In this document: positions 53,665 through 63,791 of the stretch, piece after piece
Layout of the letters: the number at the start of each line of letters is the position of its first letter
Numbering within the stretch: position 1 is the stretch's first letter
NCBI RefSeq assembly: GCF_000621665.1
Contig: NZ_JHXQ01000002.1
Coordinates: forward strand, 338,095 to 402,094
From: Allorhizobium undicola ORS 992 = ATCC 700741
GTDB taxonomy: Bacteria; Pseudomonadota; Alphaproteobacteria; Rhizobiales; Rhizobiaceae
Length of the DNA stretch: 64,000 nucleotides
Direction: 5' to 3'
Made by a program: the position numbers and the translations under genes
The notes under the pieces: model-generated
The model's database searches: none
What the model was told of the DNA's origin: nothing
What the model saw: the letters and a program-made list of their open reading frames with translations, nothing else

Positions 53665-55377
53665 GTGGATGCATTGCAAAAGATAGTGACCGCTTACCGT
53701 GCCGGGGCCTTGGAAGAGTGCCTCAGACTGGCAGCACCGCTTTTGAGGCAGCCCGGCATTGCTCCCGGAGTTATTCTGATTGCAGCTCAGGCAAGCGCCA
53801 AGCTGAAGCGCGACGCGGACGCGGCCCGTTTTTACGAGCAGGCCGCCGCGCTTCATCCCAGGGAGGCGCCACTATTGCTGGTGATGGCTGGCCGCCTACG
53901 TTTCAAATTGCATCAGAACGATGCCGCCCTTGACCTGCTGCGGCGAGCCGAAGCGCTTCGTGCTCTCGATGTCGAGGGATTGGCAACGATGCGGCGCGTG
54001 TTACGCGAACAGGTGGCCCTTGAAGAATGCGAGGCCAGGGATGCCGCGCTGCGAAAGGACATGCTGGCTGGCAAGCCAGACGCCTTTATCATCGACGATC
54101 CGCACGAACATCTGATGTGGTGCGACGACGAGCGGCTGAACGCAATGGTGAGACGCCTTCCCACAGGCAGAGCCTTTACGCCCGAAAGCCGCCGCAACCG
54201 CCGGGAAATGCCGCACGGCTTCGGCCCGCGCATTCGCATTGGCTATCTCAGCAACGATGTTTCGGACCAGCACCCCACAATGCTGCTGTTTCGCGGTGTG
54301 CTGGCCGCGCACGATGCCTCCCGCTTCGATGTCACGCTGTTTTGCCACACCGATCCGGATGTGGCCGCCACCGATCAGGGGTTTCGTCAGAATTATCCGC
54401 ACCTTGTTCCAATTCATCACCTTTCGGATGAGGCAGCGGCGCATGAAATCCGCAACCGGAACATCGACATTCTCGTGGACCTGAAAGGTCACACCAAAGA
54501 TGTGCGGGTTGACCTTATCAATAGCGGGCTTGCGCCGATCCAGGTGGCATGGCTTGGTTTTCCGGGCAGCAGCTATGGCATTGATTGCGATTACATGATC
54601 GGCGATCCGGTGGTGCTGCCGGATGGGGTGGCGCCGTTCTACCACGAAACCATTTGCCGTCTGCCTGAATGCTATCAATGCAATGATGCCTTCACCCGTC
54701 CGCTGCCGCCCGCCTTGAGCAGACCGGAACTGGGCCTGCCGGATGACGCTATCATCTTCGCATCCTTCAACGGCCTGCGAAAACTCAATGCCCCCACCTT
54801 GCGGGCATGGGCGCGCATCTTGCTGGCCGTGCCGGACGGCGTGCTTTGGATGATGTGCAAAGGCGATACCCCAAGACGCAACATCACGGATTTTCTGGCC
54901 CGGCATGGCGTCGATCCGGCGCGGATCATCTTTACCGGACGCGCCGGCTATGCAGAGCATATCGCCCGGCTTCAGGCGGCTGACATTGCCCTCGACAGCT
55001 ATCCCTATAACGGCCACACCACCACCTCGGATGCGCTGTGGGCGGGACTCCCGGTTGTGGCGCGCAAGGGGCGCAATTTTGCCTCCCGTGTATCGGAAAG
55101 CCTGCTGAAAGCGCTGGATGTGCCGGAACTGGTTGCCGAAACGCCGGAGGCTTACGAAAGGCTTGCCATAGACCTTGCCCATGACAGGGCACGTCTTGCC
55201 GCGCTCAAAGCCACCATTCAATCAAACCGGCTGACAACGCCCCTGTTCGACACGGCAAGATTTACCCGCCATCTGGAAATGGCTTTTGAAATGATGGTCG
55301 AGCGGAAAAAATCAGGCCTTCCGCCTGCCCCTTTCGATGTTCCTGCCCTGCCGGTCATCAGGGACGCGGTGCGATGA
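53665..55377 (+). CDS. SPINDLY-type TPR O-linked glycosyltransferase (OGT/GT41 family)
   Basis: 570 residues. N-terminal TPR-like helices (about 1-130: AASAKLKRDADAARFYEQAAALHP) precede the catalytic C-terminal region with the GT41 marks RIRIGYLSNDVSDQHPTMLL, FDVTLFCHTDPD, ILVDLKGHTKDVR, APIQVAWLGFPGSSYG, the LGLPDDAIIFASFNGLRKL UDP-binding segment and DIALDSYPYNGHTTTSDALWAGLPVVA. Bacterial members glycosylate proteins or flagellin-like targets. A GTG at 53665 with AGGGAG is chosen; the frame runs back to 53464 with no support. Confidence 0.88.
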   Translation: MDALQKIVTAYRAGALEECLRLAAPLLRQPGIAPGVILIAAQASAKLKRDADAARFYEQAAALHPREAPLLLVMAGRLRFKLHQNDAALDLLRRAEALRALDVEGLATMRRVLREQVALEECEARDAALRKDMLAGKPDAFIIDDPHEHLMWCDDERLNAMVRRLPTGRAFTPESRRNRREMPHGFGPRIRIGYLSNDVSDQHPTMLLFRGVLAAHDASRFDVTLFCHTDPDVAATDQGFRQNYPHLVPIHHLSDEAAAHEIRNRNIDILVDLKGHTKDVRVDLINSGLAPIQVAWLGFPGSSYGIDCDYMIGDPVVLPDGVAPFYHETICRLPECYQCNDAFTRPLPPALSRPELGLPDDAIIFASFNGLRKLNAPTLRAWARILLAVPDGVLWMMCKGDTPRRNITDFLARHGVDPARIIFTGRAGYAEHIARLQAADIALDSYPYNGHTTTSDALWAGLPVVARKGRNFASRVSESLLKALDVPELVAETPEAYERLAIDLAHDRARLAALKATIQSNRLTTPLFDTARFTRHLEMAFEMMVERKKSGLPPAPFDVPALPVIRDAVR

Positions 55378-56131
55378 CCGCGATGATGGTTCCCAGCGGA
55401 AATGCCTTATCCATCCTGCCCGCAGCGGGATAGGCCATGCTGGATATGCTGCCATCGAGAAAAAGCGCATCCGGCGTATCGAGCCGATCGCGGTAAAGGC
55501 TGGCAAGATCGTAAAAACGGACCGGTTCCTCGCTGATGACGAAAACAACCTTGCCGTTACGATCCACGCCCACGCCATTGCGGATCTTCCGGCTGTCGCT
55601 ATCAGGCAGAAAGCGAGGATGAATCTTGCCATTCGTGACAAGCATCGGGCCGGATTGCGTGGCAAAATCCACCTCCATCCCGGCCTTTGCGAAGGCTTCG
55701 CTTGCCATCACACCGGCCTTTGCGCCTGCAATGTAAAACACACCATTCGGTTTCATGTAAAAATTGCCCCAGCCATCAGCGAGATTGATCGGCTTTCGGG
55801 TCCTGCCATATTCGACATGCAGCCCCACGGGCGAAAGATCCTCTTCATACATGCCGCCGTTGAAGGCCAGACGTAAAATCGCGTGTTCATCCCACAGTGC
55901 TCGACGCAATGCATCGAAACTGCCAAACGGCTTGCCTTCCGGGCTGCGATTGTAGATGCGGATGGTTTCGTGGGCAGGATCGACCGTGCAAATCGTGTAT
56001 CGGGCATTCTGCCACAGCTCGATACGGCAATCATCGGATGGGTAGGTAGCGACCGGTTGCGCGGGGGACGCGGCCCTTAAAACGTGAAGAAACACCGTGG
56101 ACAGGAAGACACGCGAAAGAACAGATTTCAT
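55358..56131 (-). CDS. Exported phosphodiester glycosidase-family protein (NAGPA-like)
   Basis: 257 residues with a signal peptide (MKSVLSRVFLSTVFLHVLRAASP). The NAGPA/DUF2233 pattern is clear: LAFNGGMYEEDLSPVGLHVEYGRTRKPIN, NFYMKPNGVFYI, ATQSGPMLVTNGKIHP, RNGVGVDRNGKVVFVISEEPVRFYDLASLYRD and ALFLDGSISSMAYP. This family cleaves N-acetylglucosamine phosphodiesters or related cell-wall glycans. It converges with the transferase gene and overlaps it by 20 bp at the 3' ends. An upstream Met at 56167 is possible. Confidence 0.85.
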   Translation of the reverse strand: MKSVLSRVFLSTVFLHVLRAASPAQPVATYPSDDCRIELWQNARYTICTVDPAHETIRIYNRSPEGKPFGSFDALRRALWDEHAILRLAFNGGMYEEDLSPVGLHVEYGRTRKPINLADGWGNFYMKPNGVFYIAGAKAGVMASEAFAKAGMEVDFATQSGPMLVTNGKIHPRFLPDSDSRKIRNGVGVDRNGKVVFVISEEPVRFYDLASLYRDRLDTPDALFLDGSISSMAYPAAGRMDKAFPLGTIIAVIAPRP

Positions 56132-56188
56132 CGTGCCCTGCCACGATTTCTTTTGGGCCAACGCCATGCGGCAGGTTTATCCTGATGA

Positions 56189-56335
56189 TTACTGGAGCGC
56201 CACTGTCTGCCTGCTTGCCATATGCATCTCGGCGAAAGAAGACGGAGCGGTTTGCCAGAGCGTATGGGCTGCGGCAGATGCGAGAATGACAAAAATATAG
56301 GCTGCACTGAGCTTCGCAACAATATCGAGCGACAT
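56189..56335 (-). CDS. Hypothetical small membrane protein (48 aa)
   Basis: MSLDIVAKLSAAYIFVILASAAAHTLW... is one hydrophobic helix with a short tail. A good ribosome site (AAGGAG) precedes the ATG at 56335, which is why this start and gene are kept. No recognised family. Confidence 0.5.
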   Translation of the reverse strand: MSLDIVAKLSAAYIFVILASAAAHTLWQTAPSSFAEMHMASRQTVALQ

Positions 56336-56578
56336 TTCGGTCTCCTTCTCTCCCACAAAAGAGGATGTGCTCATCACGTCGTCCGGCTTCCACCACTTTT
56401 TACGATCGCATCCGACCGGACACCGGGGCGATTCTTGATGCAGACTTTAAAACGCCATGCTGACGAAATGAAATCATATTTCCTTGCAGAGGCATGGATC
56501 AATTTGATCCCAAGCCGAAGCACCGTGAGGTGCTTTCGGCAATTTCGGATGGACAATCCTTACGGATCTCCCTGCCTT

Positions 56579-56737
56579 TTACTTGGCAGCCTTTTCAACG
56601 CGATTGCCCGCATCCTGCGTTGCATTGACGGTGTTTGCGGCATCCTTGCCCATTCCACGAATGGTATTGCCACAGGATGACAGGGCCGTGACGGTCAGGA
56701 GAAGAGCGGCGGTGACTGCAATTGTTCTGGAGTTCAT
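56579..56737 (-). CDS. Entericidin-like small lipoprotein
   Basis: 52 residues: signal peptide with lipobox LSSC, then a short mature peptide with GNTIRGMGKDAANTVNATQDAGNRVEKAAK, the entericidin A/B pattern. Anchored to a membrane after lipidation. The longer open frame upstream (to 56884) lacks support; ATG 56737 has GAGG nearby. Entericidins act in stress or stationary-phase lysis control in enterics; in rhizobia function is unknown. Confidence 0.85.
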   Translation of the reverse strand: MNSRTIAVTAALLLTVTALSSCGNTIRGMGKDAANTVNATQDAGNRVEKAAK

Positions 56738-56938
56738 ATTCCCAATCCTCTTTTCACGCACATTTTGTGCTTTGCTTTGCGGATGGAACAACGCTGTAGC
56801 CGCGAAAAAGTTCAATGCCGGATCCATCTTCTGTGAGATTGCTGGCCTTGATTTTGCAGCCCTTCGAAAAAACGGCCAAAACAAAAATGGACCCGAAGAT
56901 GACCTTCGGATCCACTTTCTTCAGCTATTTTGCGAAGC

Positions 56939-59900
56939 TCAGGAGCACCCGCTCGTTGCGCCGCAGGTGTCGCATTTCTCGCAGGTGCCGTTGCGAACCA
57001 TGGTGAAGTTCTGGCATTCCGAGCACATATTGCCGGTATAGCCCTGAGCGATGGAGCGCATACGGCGCTGGTTTTCCATTTTCTTGGCTTCTGCCTTGGC
57101 CGCTTCCGCCGCATCTGCGGCTTCGTCGGTGAAGAGGCCTTCATCGGCGATCTCTTCCGCAAGTTCTGTAGCCCGTTCCTCATAGTCGCGCTTGAACGAC
57201 ACGACTTCCGAGGTGGATATGGCCGTGGTTACGTCCAGCTTGCGGGCAGCGTTACCGGCAAAGGCGGTGACGCTGCTGGCCTTGGCCGGCACGGCCGTGG
57301 CCGCACCCCGAGGCTCTCCCGTGCCGGAAGCGGCGGAGGAAACCAGCGTCGGCTTATAGCCGCGCGTCAGGCCCTTGGACACGACATCGGCCTTGCCTTC
57401 CTTCATGCCACGGCCAAGGGCCGTGTTGGAGAAGTCCGACGTATCGACATGCGCCAGATCATGGCGGCCGAGATAGGAAATTGCCAGTTCGCGGAACACG
57501 TAGTCGAGGATCGACGTGGCGTTCTTGATGGCGTCATTGCCTGTCACCATGCCTGCCGGTTCGAACTTGGTGAAGGTGAAGGCATCCACATATTCTTCCA
57601 GCGGCACGCCATATTGCAGGCCGAGCGACACGGAAATCGCGAAGTTGTTGATGAAAGCACGCAGTGCCGAGCCTTCCTTGTTCATATCAAGGAAGATTTC
57701 ACCAAGACGGCCATCGTCATATTCGCCGGTGCGCAGGAAGATGGTGTGACCACCGATCTTGGCCTTCTGGGTATAGCCCTTGCGGCGGGTCGGCAGCTTT
57801 TCCTGACTGCGGATAACGCGCTCCACCACGCGCTCGATGATCTTTTCCGTCACCGTCACGGCCTGGGCGGCTGCGGGCTGGGCCAGCAGTTCCTCGACCA
57901 TGTCCTCCTCGTCCTCATCCTCGATGAGCGAGGCATTGAGCGGCTGGCTGAGCTTGGAGCCATCGCGGTAAAGGGCATTGGCCTTCAGCGCCAGCTTCCA
58001 GGACAGCATATAGGCTGCGCCGCAATCCTCGACGGTCGCCTCGTTCGGCATGTTGATCGTCTTGGAAATTGCACCCGAGATGAAGGGCTGGGCAGCCGCC
58101 ATCATGCGGATATGGCTTTCCACGGAAAGGTAACGCTTGCCGATCTTGCCGCAAGGGTTGGCGCAATCGAAAACCGGCAGATGCTCCTTCTTGAGGAAGG
58201 GCGCGCCCTCCAGCGTCATCGCACCGCAAACATGGATATTGGCGGCTTCGATGTCCTTTTTGGCAAAGCCCATATGCTCCAGCAGATTGAAGCTCATGTC
58301 GGAGAGCTGTTCGTCGGAAACGCCAAGACTTTCCTTAAGAAAATCAGCGCCCAGCGTCCACTGGTTAAAGACGAACTTGATGTCGAAAGCGCTCTTCAGG
58401 GCGCCGTTGACGGCCTCGATCTTCTCATCGGTAAAGCCCTTGGCCTTCAGCGTGGACGGGTTGACGCCAGGCGCCTGATTGAGATTGCCATGGCCAACGG
58501 CATAGGCCTCGATCTCGGCAATCTGGCTTTCGCTGTAGCCCAGCGTGCGCAGGGCTTCCGGCACGGCGCCGTTGATGATCTTGAAGTAGCCGCCACCGGC
58601 CAGCTTCTTGAACTTCACCAGCGCGAAATCCGGCTCGATGCCCGTGGTGTCGCAATCCATGACAAGGCCGATCGTACCGGTCGGCGCGATGACCGAAACC
58701 TGCGCATTGCGGTAGCCATGCTTTTCGCCAAGCTCCAGCGCTTTGTCCCAGGCCGCCTTGGCATGGGAAATCAGCGCCGCATCGGTGCAATCGCCATGCA
58801 CCAGCGGAACCGGATCGACAGACAGGCCTTCATAGCCCCGCGCTTCGCCATGGGCGGCGCGGCGATGGTTGCGGATGACGCGCAGCATGTTTTCGCGGTT
58901 CGGCGCATAGCCCGGGAACGGACCGAGTTCGGAGGCGATTTCCGCAGAGGTTGCATAGGAAACGCCCGTCATGATCGCCGTGAGCGCACCGCAGATGGCG
59001 CGGCCTTCCGACGAGTCGTAAGGAATGCCGGAGGACATCAGCAAGCCGCCGATATTGGCGTAGCCGAGGCCCAGCGTGCGGTATTCGTAGGAGAGTTCGG
59101 CAATCTGGCGCGAGGGGAACTGCGCCATCATCACCGAGATTTCCAGCACCACCGTCCACAGGCGCACGGCATGTTCGTAATCGGCAATGTTGATCTTCTT
59201 GGTGTCGGCATCCTTGAACTGCAACAGGTTGAGCGAGGCCAGATTGCAGGCCGTATCGTCCAGGAACATGTATTCCGAGCAGGGATTGGAGGCGCGGATC
59301 GGGCCTGCCGCCGGGCAGGTGTGCCAATCATTCATGGTGGTGTTGAAGTGCAGGCCCGGATCGGCAGAAGCCCAGGCGGCGTAGGAAATCTTTTCCCACA
59401 GTTCGCGCGCCTTCAGCGTCTTCATCACCTTGCCGTCGCGGCGTGCGGTCAGGTTCCAGTCACCGTCATTTTCAACGGCGCGCAGGAAATCGTCCTTCAG
59501 CGAAACCGAATTATTGGAGTTCTGGCCGGAGACGGTCAGATAGGCTTCCGAATCCCAGTCAGTGTCATAGGTCTTGAACTCAAGGTCCTTGTAACCCTGC
59601 TTGGCGAACTGGATGACGCGCTTCACGTAGTTTTCCGGAACCTGATCCTTCTTGGCAGCGCGGATTTCGCGCTTCAGGGCCGGGTTCTGGGCGGGGTCGA
59701 AGCAGGCATCGTTATCGGCCGAGCAATTGACGCAGGCCTTCATGATGGCCTTCAAGTGACGTGCAACGATCTTGGAGCCGGTAACGAGGGCGGCGACCTT
59801 CTGCTCTTCCTTCACCTTCCAGTCGATATAGGCCTCGATGTCCGGATGATCGATGTCAACCACCACCATCTTGGCGGCGCGGCGGGTGGTGCCGCCGGAC

Positions 59901-60706
59901 TTGATGGCGCCAGCGGCGCGGTCGCCGATCTTCAGGAAGCTCATCAGGCCGGAGGAACGGCCACCGCCGGAGAGCTTCTCACCCTCGCCACGCAGATGCG
60001 AGAAGTTGGAGCCGGTACCGGAGCCGTATTTGAACAGGCGCGCCTCACGCACCCACAGGTCCATGATGCCGCCTTCATTGACCAGATCGTCCTCGACAGA
60101 CTGGATGAAGCAGGCATGGGGCTGCGGATGTTCGTAAGCCGACTTCGACTTCACCAGCTTGCCGGTGAAGGGGTCGATGTAGAAATGCCCCTGCCCCGGA
60201 CCATCGATGCCATAGGCCCAGTGCAGGCCGGTGTTGAACCATTGCGGGGAGTTGGGCGCAACGCGCTGGGTCGCCAGCATATAGGCCAGCTCATCCCGGA
60301 AGGCGAGCGCATCTTCCTCGGACGAAAAATACTTGCCCTTCCAGCCCCAATAGGCCCAGGTTCCGGCCAAACGGTCGAAAACCTGACGCGCATCGGTTTC
60401 CGAGCCGTAGCGTTCTTCCTCGGGCAGGTCCTTCATGGCCTTCTCATCGGCCACGGAACGCCACAGGAAAGACGGAACGTCGTTTTCCTCGACCTTTTTC
60501 AGAATTTTCGGGACACCCGCCTTGCGGAAATATTTCTGTGCCAGAACATCGGTGGCAACCTGACTGAACTGGGCCGGGACATCGATATCCGCCAGCCTGA
60601 AGACAATGGAACCATCCGGGTTCTTGATTTCGCTGACCGCCTTGCGGAATTCAATCTGCGCATAGGCGGATTGTCCCTGCTTGGTAAAACGACGTTCAAT
60701 GCGCAT
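56939..60706 (-). CDS. nrdJ: Adenosylcobalamin-dependent ribonucleotide reductase (class II)
   Basis: 1255 residues. Makes deoxyribonucleotides from ribonucleotides with coenzyme B12. Substrate-binding and catalytic segments are readable: [51 protein letters not shown] with an active-site Cys, and [12 protein letters not shown] long insert follows ([14 protein letters not shown]), and the C-terminus ends [28 protein letters not shown], a Cys-rich zinc-ribbon-like tail. Start 60706 ([12 protein letters not shown]) is preferred over 60712 for ribosome-site spacing. Depends on B12, matching cobQ in the window. Confidence 0.97.
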   Translation of the reverse strand: MRIERRFTKQGQSAYAQIEFRKAVSEIKNPDGSIVFRLADIDVPAQFSQVATDVLAQKYFRKAGVPKILKKVEENDVPSFLWRSVADEKAMKDLPEEERYGSETDARQVFDRLAGTWAYWGWKGKYFSSEEDALAFRDELAYMLATQRVAPNSPQWFNTGLHWAYGIDGPGQGHFYIDPFTGKLVKSKSAYEHPQPHACFIQSVEDDLVNEGGIMDLWVREARLFKYGSGTGSNFSHLRGEGEKLSGGGRSSGLMSFLKIGDRAAGAIKSGGTTRRAAKMVVVDIDHPDIEAYIDWKVKEEQKVAALVTGSKIVARHLKAIMKACVNCSADNDACFDPAQNPALKREIRAAKKDQVPENYVKRVIQFAKQGYKDLEFKTYDTDWDSEAYLTVSGQNSNNSVSLKDDFLRAVENDGDWNLTARRDGKVMKTLKARELWEKISYAAWASADPGLHFNTTMNDWHTCPAAGPIRASNPCSEYMFLDDTACNLASLNLLQFKDADTKKINIADYEHAVRLWTVVLEISVMMAQFPSRQIAELSYEYRTLGLGYANIGGLLMSSGIPYDSSEGRAICGALTAIMTGVSYATSAEIASELGPFPGYAPNRENMLRVIRNHRRAAHGEARGYEGLSVDPVPLVHGDCTDAALISHAKAAWDKALELGEKHGYRNAQVSVIAPTGTIGLVMDCDTTGIEPDFALVKFKKLAGGGYFKIINGAVPEALRTLGYSESQIAEIEAYAVGHGNLNQAPGVNPSTLKAKGFTDEKIEAVNGALKSAFDIKFVFNQWTLGADFLKESLGVSDEQLSDMSFNLLEHMGFAKKDIEAANIHVCGAMTLEGAPFLKKEHLPVFDCANPCGKIGKRYLSVESHIRMMAAAQPFISGAISKTINMPNEATVEDCGAAYMLSWKLALKANALYRDGSKLSQPLNASLIEDEDEEDMVEELLAQPAAAQAVTVTEKIIERVVERVIRSQEKLPTRRKGYTQKAKIGGHTIFLRTGEYDDGRLGEIFLDMNKEGSALRAFINNFAISVSLGLQYGVPLEEYVDAFTFTKFEPAGMVTGNDAIKNATSILDYVFRELAISYLGRHDLAHVDTSDFSNTALGRGMKEGKADVVSKGLTRGYKPTLVSSAASGTGEPRGAATAVPAKASSVTAFAGNAARKLDVTTAISTSEVVSFKRDYEERATELAEEIADEGLFTDEAADAAEAAKAEAKKMENQRRMRSIAQGYTGNMCSECQNFTMVRNGTCEKCDTCGATSGCS

Positions 60707-61484
60707 CTTCATATCCTTCGTGTGCTGCGCCGGAAAAAGGCGCAAGAAAATCGTTCGGCCCGCCCGTCAGGGCAGTGCAGCCGGTGCTTCGCTCTCATGG
60801 AGCGAGGCCGTCATCATGATGGTCCGCTCTATATCTGGTGTTTGGCCGTACCGCGATACCCAATATGTGGAATTATTATAGTTTCCACAGTGGACATTTT
60901 CCAGCCTTGAGCGTTGTTGCGAGCATGGGAAAAAGACATGATAACCCCGTCGGCGAAGCGGGCCTGTCCAGCCAGCCTTTCCTTGAAAGGGCGCGAATGT
61001 CAGATTTAGAACCGCCTCGTTACTTTCGGTCCGGTTGCCGCCACAACGTGGAATTCATTAACCGTGATACACCCCCCGCCGTCAAGGGGTGGTTTGTGAC
61101 GAAATTATTAACCCAATATCTTGTGGTTTGCATCTGTGGAAAACGGGGAAAGAGGCTTGGCGTGAGATTTCATGGACTTGGCGGAAAACCCTCATGGTTA
61201 ATCTTTCATAGTCAAGCCACTTGTCCACTGTCCAGTTTGCAGACAGCAAAGCGCCGCCCTAGCTCGCGCCCGTCACAGCGCTACTAGATTTTGCGCTTCA
61301 TAACCAGAATCACTGACTGAACCACAAGCTCTCGTTCCGCCTCCGGCACTCTTGCCAAATCATAAATGTGGTAAGGCTTATTAACTTCCCCCTGCAATAA
61401 ATAGGGGTATGGACGGGAAATGACGTTCCCGTTGGGGAAAGCTGCGTGCGCCAAGACGGCCCACGACTTTCGTAGGGTTTCACC
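60707..61484. promoter_or_regulatory. Divergent promoter region nrdJ/chemoreceptor with NrdR-like sites
   Basis: No gene seen. ACCCAATATCTTGTGG at 61111 resembles the NrdR box (ACACAATATATAGTGT-type), and ACCCAATATGTGG at 60858 is a weaker copy next to an inverted pair TGTGGAA...TTCCACA (60866-60888). They are more than 200 bp apart, not the usual adjacent pair. Confidence 0.4.
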
Positions 61485-63389
61485 ATGAACATCAGCAATC
61501 TTTCCATTTTGAAAAAGATCAGCCTCCTGGTCGTTCTCATGGGGGTCGCAGCGGCCGCCATTGCCACGGCAGGAACGGTCGGGCTGTCATCACTTGGCAC
61601 ATCACTCAGAAATACGGGCGCGCGTGAAGAAGTCGCCCGTGAGGCCATGGATCTTCGCGTCGATATCATCGCCATCAGCCGCATGACCTATCAATTGGCG
61701 CTGGCGCCGGAAAAGGCCGCCGATTTTGCCGCTGAAACGGAAAAGCGTTCCAAGGAAATGCTGGAGCGCCTGCCGAAGATCGCCGCAACGGCAGACCAGA
61801 ACGAACAGAAATATCTGGGCGACATCCGCACCACCCTCAACGCCTATTTCGATCAGATCCGCCAGATGGTGAAGGTGGCCTCCACCGATGCCGGGCGCGA
61901 CGTGGCCGTCATGAAGGCAGAGCTGGACAAGGCGCTGAAAAGCCAGCAGACGGTGACGGCAGCTGTGAAGGTCTACAGCAACTACTCCGCCGAAACCCTG
62001 GGCGCGGCGCGCCGCGATGCGCTTGATACCTCCAGTTCCACCATTCTCATCCTTGTTGTCACGGCTGCCATCTGCATCGTGGCGGGCGTATTGGCCAGTG
62101 TGGTCGTTGCCCGCCGTGGCATCGTCAATCCCATTCGTGGCCTGACCGAAAACATGACCGGCATTGCCAAGGGCCAGCTTGACCGGCCAATTCCCGGCAC
62201 GGATCGCAAGGACGAAATCGGCGAAATGGCCCGCGCTCTCGAAATTTTCCGGGCAAACCGCGCGCAAATGCAGGAAATGGAAGCGCAGGAAGCCGCACTC
62301 AATCGCCAGAGCAAGGACCTGCAATCCTCCATCAGCGGCATTGTTGCAGCCGCCGCCGCGGGCGATTTTTCCCGCCGCATCACGCAGGCCTATGACGATG
62401 CCGACCTCCAGCGTTTTGCGACCTCCGTCAACGAACTGGTGGAAAGCGTCGATCTCGGCATTACCGAAGTCCGCCGCGTCATTGCCGCCCTGTCCGATGC
62501 CGACCTGACGCAGGATATGCGCGGCAATTTTCAGGGTGCGTTTGCCGAGTTGCAGGTAAACGTCAATCAGACCATGGCCACGCTGCGCGGCACGATGCAA
62601 AGCATCAGGGTTGCTTCCAGCACCATCACCGATAATTCCGGTGAACTCAGCTCAGCGGCAAATCAGCTGGCCCGCCGGACGGAACAGCAAGCAGCGGCAC
62701 TCGAAGAAACCGCCGCCGCCCTTGAGGAAATCACCACCACCGTGCGCACCTCCACCGAACGCGCTCACGAAGCCAACCAGATGGTGGAGGAAACACGCCA
62801 GAGTGCGGGGCGATCCGGCAATATCGTTCGCAGCGCCATCGACGCCATGGGGCGCATCGAGCAATCCTCGCAGAAGATCAGCCAGATTATCGGCGTCATC
62901 GACGAGATTGCCTTCCAGACCAACCTTCTCGCGCTCAATGCGGGCGTGGAAGCAGCCCGCGCCGGTGAAGCGGGTCGCGGCTTTGCGGTCGTTGCGCAGG
63001 AAGTTCGCGAACTGGCGCAGCGTTCTGCCAACGCAGCCAAGGAAATCAAGGGCCTGATCAACACGTCTGCCGAGGAAGTTAAGGGCGGGGTATCGCTCGT
63101 TCTTTCCACCGGCGAGGCGCTGACGGAAATCGAGGAGCTTGTAAATCGCGTAAACGGCCATGTCAGCAGCATTGCGCGCGCCGCGCAGGAGCAATCTGCC
63201 GCGCTTGGCGAGATCAACACCTCCGTCAATCACATGGACCAGATGACCCAGCAAAACGCTGCCATGGTCGAAGAAACAACAGCCGCAAGCCAGGTGCTGG
63301 CCACCGAGTCCAGACAACTTCTGGCCCAGCTCGAGCGCTTCCGGCTGGATGGCCGCGCCAGTGCCGGACAGTATCGCTCTGCCGCATGA
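61485..63389 (+). CDS. Methyl-accepting chemotaxis protein
   Basis: 634 residues. N-terminal membrane helix (about 9-30), a periplasmic four-helix-type sensor of about 160 residues, a second membrane helix (about 187-210), a HAMP domain (RRGIVNPIRGLTENM... to KDEIGEMARALEIFR), a second HAMP-like unit (about 280-370) and the signalling domain with hairpin tip VIDEIAFQTNLLALNAGVEAARAGEAGRGFAVVAQEVRELAQRSANAAKEI. No CheR-binding pentapeptide at the C-terminus (ends YRSAA). Ligand not predictable. Confidence 0.92.
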   Translation: MNISNLSILKKISLLVVLMGVAAAAIATAGTVGLSSLGTSLRNTGAREEVAREAMDLRVDIIAISRMTYQLALAPEKAADFAAETEKRSKEMLERLPKIAATADQNEQKYLGDIRTTLNAYFDQIRQMVKVASTDAGRDVAVMKAELDKALKSQQTVTAAVKVYSNYSAETLGAARRDALDTSSSTILILVVTAAICIVAGVLASVVVARRGIVNPIRGLTENMTGIAKGQLDRPIPGTDRKDEIGEMARALEIFRANRAQMQEMEAQEAALNRQSKDLQSSISGIVAAAAAGDFSRRITQAYDDADLQRFATSVNELVESVDLGITEVRRVIAALSDADLTQDMRGNFQGAFAELQVNVNQTMATLRGTMQSIRVASSTITDNSGELSSAANQLARRTEQQAAALEETAAALEEITTTVRTSTERAHEANQMVEETRQSAGRSGNIVRSAIDAMGRIEQSSQKISQIIGVIDEIAFQTNLLALNAGVEAARAGEAGRGFAVVAQEVRELAQRSANAAKEIKGLINTSAEEVKGGVSLVLSTGEALTEIEELVNRVNGHVSSIARAAQEQSAALGEINTSVNHMDQMTQQNAAMVEETTAASQVLATESRQLLAQLERFRLDGRASAGQYRSAA

Positions 63390-63396
63390 CGACTGC

Positions 63397-63502
63397 TACA
63401 GCGCCGTGCGTTTTATCAAACGCACAAAGGACGCTGTAACACTTTAAATCTGCTGCATAATTTTCACCTTAAATCGATTCCGACTTAAGGAATTATGCAG
63501 TA
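63397..63502. repeat. ~105-bp palindromic repeat A, copy 3 (Bru-RS-like)
   Basis: Almost identical to the copy at 15908 (TACAGCGCCGTGCG...ATTATGCAGTA). It begins 8 bp after the chemoreceptor stop. Confidence 0.8.
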
Positions 63503-63588
63503 GAGCGCGTCCGGTCAACCAAGGCAGAGTAACACGACGCTGAGGAATGCCGGGTGGCCTACCCCCCTCTGCCTTGCCAGGCATCTCC

Positions 63589-63708
63589 CCCTCAAGGGGG
63601 GAGATTGCAATACGGACAAAGCGCCATTCTTCAATGAATAGGTGTCGTTACGGCGTTTTTCAGGAATTCTGGCAGGGCCCTGATCTTGCCGATCTCCCCC
63701 CTTGAGGG
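63589..63708. repeat. Inverted repeat pair flanking about 86 bp
   Basis: A 17-bp sequence CCCTCAAGGGGGGAGAT at 63589-63605 is found as its exact reverse complement at 63692-63708. Such purine/pyrimidine-rich inverted pairs look like remnants of a small non-autonomous element next to the IS on the right. Confidence 0.6.
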
Positions 63709-63791
63709 CAGGGGAATCGCATATGGGTTTCAAGCTATTGAATGATTGAGGCAAATCGCTTCATCTTCCTCCGACTGATTCGGAGGGTTTG

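Noticed and set aside
56930..60910. 1326-residue open frame on the plus strand
   Set aside because: Lies opposite nrdJ, which has full-length family motifs; the protein is low-complexity Gly/Arg/His-rich and has no ribosome site. It is a mirror of the nrdJ codon bias.
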